A DNA stretch of 64,000 nt from Hanstruepera flava (lineage in GTDB: Bacteria; Bacteroidota; Bacteroidia; Flavobacteriales; Flavobacteriaceae), in assembly GCF_023634025.1 (NCBI RefSeq), contig NZ_JALJCW010000004.1, forward strand, positions 186,001 to 250,000. Direction: 5' to 3'. The stretch's first letter is position 1. Every line of letters starts with the position of its first letter. Positions 61,350 to 64,000 of this stretch are shown piece by piece. Made by a program: the position numbers and the translations under genes. The notes beneath the pieces were generated by a model. That model did not search any database. It was not told where the DNA came from and saw only the letters and a list, made by a program, of their open reading frames with translations.

Positions 61350-63917
61350 TTAATTTTCGTTGTTATTGTTTTCATTCTCTGCTTCATTATCAATTGCTGT
61401 GCCATTTTCATTTTCGGCTGTTAAATCAATTACTTCTTCATTAATACCTTCTTCTTCATCTTTCATTACTTTAGCAACAGCGGCTATGGAATCGTTGCCC
61501 TTTAGGTTAATTAATTTAACACCTTGAGTAGCACGACCCATGACACGCAAATCATTTACTTGCATACGAATGGCAATCCCTGATTTGTTTATAATCATTA
61601 AATCGTCATCATCTGTCACCGATTTAATAGCTACTAAATGACCTGTTTTTTCGGTAATTGATATAGTTTTAACACCTTTACCTCCACGATTGGTAATACG
61701 GTAAACTGCTTCGCCATCTTCTGGATCATCTATATAAGTCCGTTTACCATATCCTTTTTCAGAAACTACTAAAACAGATTCTTCTTGTGGATTTTCAATG
61801 GCAATCATTCCAATTACTTCATCTTGGTCATTAGCAAGTGTTATTCCACGAACACCAGAAGCATTTCTACCCATTGGTCTTGTTTTCGCTTCTTCAAAAC
61901 GAATAGCCTTACCCGACTTTAATGCCAACATAACTTGACTGTTACCTGTTGTTAATTTTGCCTCTAAAAGCTCATCACCATCTTTAATAGTGATAGCGTT
62001 TATACCATTGGTCCTAGGTCTAGAATATTGTTCAAGTGATGTTTTCTTTACTTGACCATTTTTGGTCGCCATAATTACATAATGGCTGTTAATATAATCT
62101 TCATCCTTAAGGTCCTGTGTACAAATGAAGGCCATAACCTTATCATCTTGTTCAATATTAATTAAATTCTGAATGGCACGTCCTTTTGATGTTTTGCTAC
62201 CTTCAGGAATTTCATATACACGCATCCAGAAACATTTTCCTTTTTGAGTGAAGAATAACATGTATTGATGGTTTGTACCCACAAATAAATGCTCAAGGAA
62301 GTCTTCATTTCGAGTAGTTGAAGCTTTTTGTCCTACCCCACCTCTATTTTGTGTCTTATATTCGGTTAGCGATGTTCTTTTAATATATCCAGCATGTGAA
62401 ATAGTGATTACCACTTGTTCGTCTGGAATCATATCTTCAATACTTAAATCACCACCTGCATATTCAATTTGAGAACGACGCTCATCGCCATACTTCTCCT
62501 TAACTTCAAGAAGCTCTTCTTTAATGATATCCATACGACGTTCCTTTTTATCTAGGATATCTTTTAAGTCTTCTATGGTCTTCATCAACTCTTCATATTC
62601 CGAACGCAACTTATCTTGTTCCAGTCCGGTTAATTGACGTAATCGCATTTCTACGATTGCTTTCGCTTGAATTTCTGAAAGCTTAAAACGTTCAATTAAC
62701 TTTTCACGAGCTTCTTCTGCATTAGAGGACGCACGAATTAAAGCAATAACTTCATCAATATTATCTGAAGCAATAATTAAACCTTCTAAAATATGAGCGC
62801 GCTCTTCTGCCTTACGTAATTCGTAAGTTGTACGTCTTACAACTACATCATGTCTATGCTCAACAAAATGATAGATTAAATCTTTCAGATTCAATAATTG
62901 AGGTCTTCCATTTACAAGTGCAATATTATTGACACTAAATGAAGATTGTAGAGCTGTATATTTAAAAAGCTTATTTAATACAATGTTAGGAATAGCATCA
63001 CGCTTCAATACATAAACAATACGCATACCATTTCTATCAGATTCATCACGAATAGTAGATATACCTTCAAGTTTCTTATCGTTAACTAAATCGGCAGTCT
63101 TTTTAATCATGTCTGCCTTGTTAACTTGATAAGGAATTTCAGTAACAACAATGCACTCACGACCTTGAACTTCTTCAATATTAGCCTTACCGCGCATGAC
63201 AATACGTCCACGCCCTGTTTTAAAAGCTTCAATTACACCATCGTAACCATAAATGGTTCCACCAGTTGGAAAATCTGGTGCCTTAACATGAGTGATTAAT
63301 TCATCTATTTCAATGTTATTATTATCAATATAAGCAACAGTGCCATCCACTACTTCAGATAAATTATGAGGCGGCATATTGGTTGCCATACCTACTGCAA
63401 TACCAGAAGCACCATTAACCAATAGCCCTGGAATACGGGTTGGCAATACTGTTGGCTCTTGTAGTGTATCATCAAAATTTAATTTATGATCTACCGTTTC
63501 TTTATCAATATCAGCAAGCATATCTTCAGAAATTTTACGCATTCTTGCCTCTGTATAACGCATTGCTGCAGGGCTATCACCATCAATTGATCCAAAGTTA
63601 CCTTGACCATCAACCAACATATAACGTAAACTCCATTCTTGGGCCATACGAACCATTGTGTCATAAACTGAAGTATCACCGTGTGGGTGATATTTACCTA
63701 GTACTTCACCAACAATTCTAGCTGATTTCTTATGAGCTGAATTAGATCTAACACCCAATTCGTGCATACCGTAAAGTACACGCCTATGAACAGGCTTTAA
63801 ACCATCTCTTACATCTGGTAAAGCACGTGACACAATGACCGACATTGAATAATCAATGTAGGCTGATTTCATTTCATCTTCAATGTTAATCGGAATCAAT
63901 TTTTCTCCTTCTGCCAT
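61350..63917 (-). CDS. gyrA: DNA gyrase subunit A
   Basis: An 855-residue type II topoisomerase A subunit. The catalytic tyrosine is Y121 ([10 protein letters not shown]); the quinolone-resistance region reads [11 protein letters not shown], with T82 and D86 at the E. coli S83 and D87 positions. T82 is the usual residue in Flavobacteria. The C-terminal beta-pinwheel has a QNRGGVGQ box typical of gyrase and not of topoisomerase IV, and ends in a long acidic tail. With GyrB it introduces negative supercoils. Downstream TPR gene is ten bases away. Confidence 0.97.
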   Translation of the reverse strand: MAEGEKLIPINIEDEMKSAYIDYSMSVIVSRALPDVRDGLKPVHRRVLYGMHELGVRSNSAHKKSARIVGEVLGKYHPHGDTSVYDTMVRMAQEWSLRYMLVDGQGNFGSIDGDSPAAMRYTEARMRKISEDMLADIDKETVDHKLNFDDTLQEPTVLPTRIPGLLVNGASGIAVGMATNMPPHNLSEVVDGTVAYIDNNNIEIDELITHVKAPDFPTGGTIYGYDGVIEAFKTGRGRIVMRGKANIEEVQGRECIVVTEIPYQVNKADMIKKTADLVNDKKLEGISTIRDESDRNGMRIVYVLKRDAIPNIVLNKLFKYTALQSSFSVNNIALVNGRPQLLNLKDLIYHFVEHRHDVVVRRTTYELRKAEERAHILEGLIIASDNIDEVIALIRASSNAEEAREKLIERFKLSEIQAKAIVEMRLRQLTGLEQDKLRSEYEELMKTIEDLKDILDKKERRMDIIKEELLEVKEKYGDERRSQIEYAGGDLSIEDMIPDEQVVITISHAGYIKRTSLTEYKTQNRGGVGQKASTTRNEDFLEHLFVGTNHQYMLFFTQKGKCFWMRVYEIPEGSKTSKGRAIQNLINIEQDDKVMAFICTQDLKDEDYINSHYVIMATKNGQVKKTSLEQYSRPRTNGINAITIKDGDELLEAKLTTGNSQVMLALKSGKAIRFEEAKTRPMGRNASGVRGITLANDQDEVIGMIAIENPQEESVLVVSEKGYGKRTYIDDPEDGEAVYRITNRGGKGVKTISITEKTGHLVAIKSVTDDDDLMIINKSGIAIRMQVNDLRVMGRATQGVKLINLKGNDSIAAVAKVMKDEEEGINEEVIDLTAENENGTAIDNEAENENNNNEN

Positions 63918-63928
63918 ATATAAATAAA

Positions 63929-64000
63929 TTAGTTTTTGTGTAGGTTTTCAAAACGTGCTAATATAACCATTTCATCAGTGATAGCAAGACCTAGCTTTTT
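63929..64000 (-). CDS. C-terminal end of an unidentified protein (5' beyond window)
   Basis: On the minus strand a frame is open from the window edge to a TAA at 63931-63929, encoding 23 residues (ending ARFENLHKN). It lies 11 bases upstream of gyrA in the same direction. The short length makes it weak; the identity is not recognised. Confidence 0.35.
   Translation of the reverse strand, partial: KKLGLAITDEMVILARFENLHKN

Overview
The window is chromosomal DNA of a member of the Bacteroidota, very probably family Flavobacteriaceae. It is AT-rich and Lys/Asn-rich. Candidate promoters follow the Bacteroidota form (TTG, then TAnnTTTG) with few Shine-Dalgarno sites. The gene families are typical of the group: BshA, MutS2 without an Smr domain, an LptD homologue, 7TM-HD PgpH and DUF4159. 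Genus cannot be fixed from the sequence alone. The DNA is dense housekeeping sequence. I see no insertion sequence, prophage, CRISPR array or rRNA; about 64 protein genes (two cut by the window ends) and three tRNA genes are supported. Left part (1-12.9 kb): 3' end of an exopolysaccharide tyrosine kinase, proline dehydrogenase, aroB, DinB-like protein, Lrp regulator, M14 carboxypeptidase divergent from an XRE regulator across a shared operator-like region, TerC protein, a lipoprotein hydrolase, MutS2 and small envelope proteins. 13.1-17.3 kb (minus strand): a tightly packed five-gene operon encoding a GshB-like ATP-grasp ligase, a mercaptopyruvate-type sulfurtransferase, a TerB-like protein, an N-formylglutamate-amidohydrolase-like enzyme and a QEGLA/DUF1704 metallopeptidase-like protein. 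It looks like a small-molecule or peptide ligation and trimming system of unknown product and is the best candidate here for new biology. 17.4-29.2 kb: amino/dicarboxylate symporter, aroC, LpxH-like phosphatase, a fused GlcD/GlcF-type oxidase, OMP, acetyltransferase, bacillithiol glycosyltransferase BshA, and a secreted GH3-serine hydrolase fusion. 29.3-38.5 kb: an operon with HdrB/HdrC-like iron-sulfur proteins, a HAD phosphatase, two duplicated micro membrane proteins and MlaD, followed by an amidase, LptD and RidA; much of this serves the envelope. 38.5-44 kb: OMP, GMP reductase, and a glycolytic group (pfkA, gap, sugar kinase, mgsA). 44-55.5 kb: giant TamB, divergent from tsaD, which leads a run of RNA-modification and envelope genes (PPIase, rsmE, DUF4159, TrmH family, AI-2E family, THUMP-like methyltransferase, HAD phosphatase). 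55.6-64 kb: tRNA-Ser(GCT), tRNA-Pro(TGG), tRNA-Arg(TCT), c-di-AMP phosphodiesterase-like PgpH, thiolase, NlpC/P60 hydrolase, a TPR protein and gyrA. Functional themes: envelope biogenesis (LpxH, LptD, TamB, MlaD, amidase, NlpC/P60, GH3), shikimate pathway ends (aroB, aroC), thiol/sulfur chemistry (BshA, ATP-grasp, sulfurtransferase) and translation quality (tsaD, rsmE, trmH-like, tRNAs).
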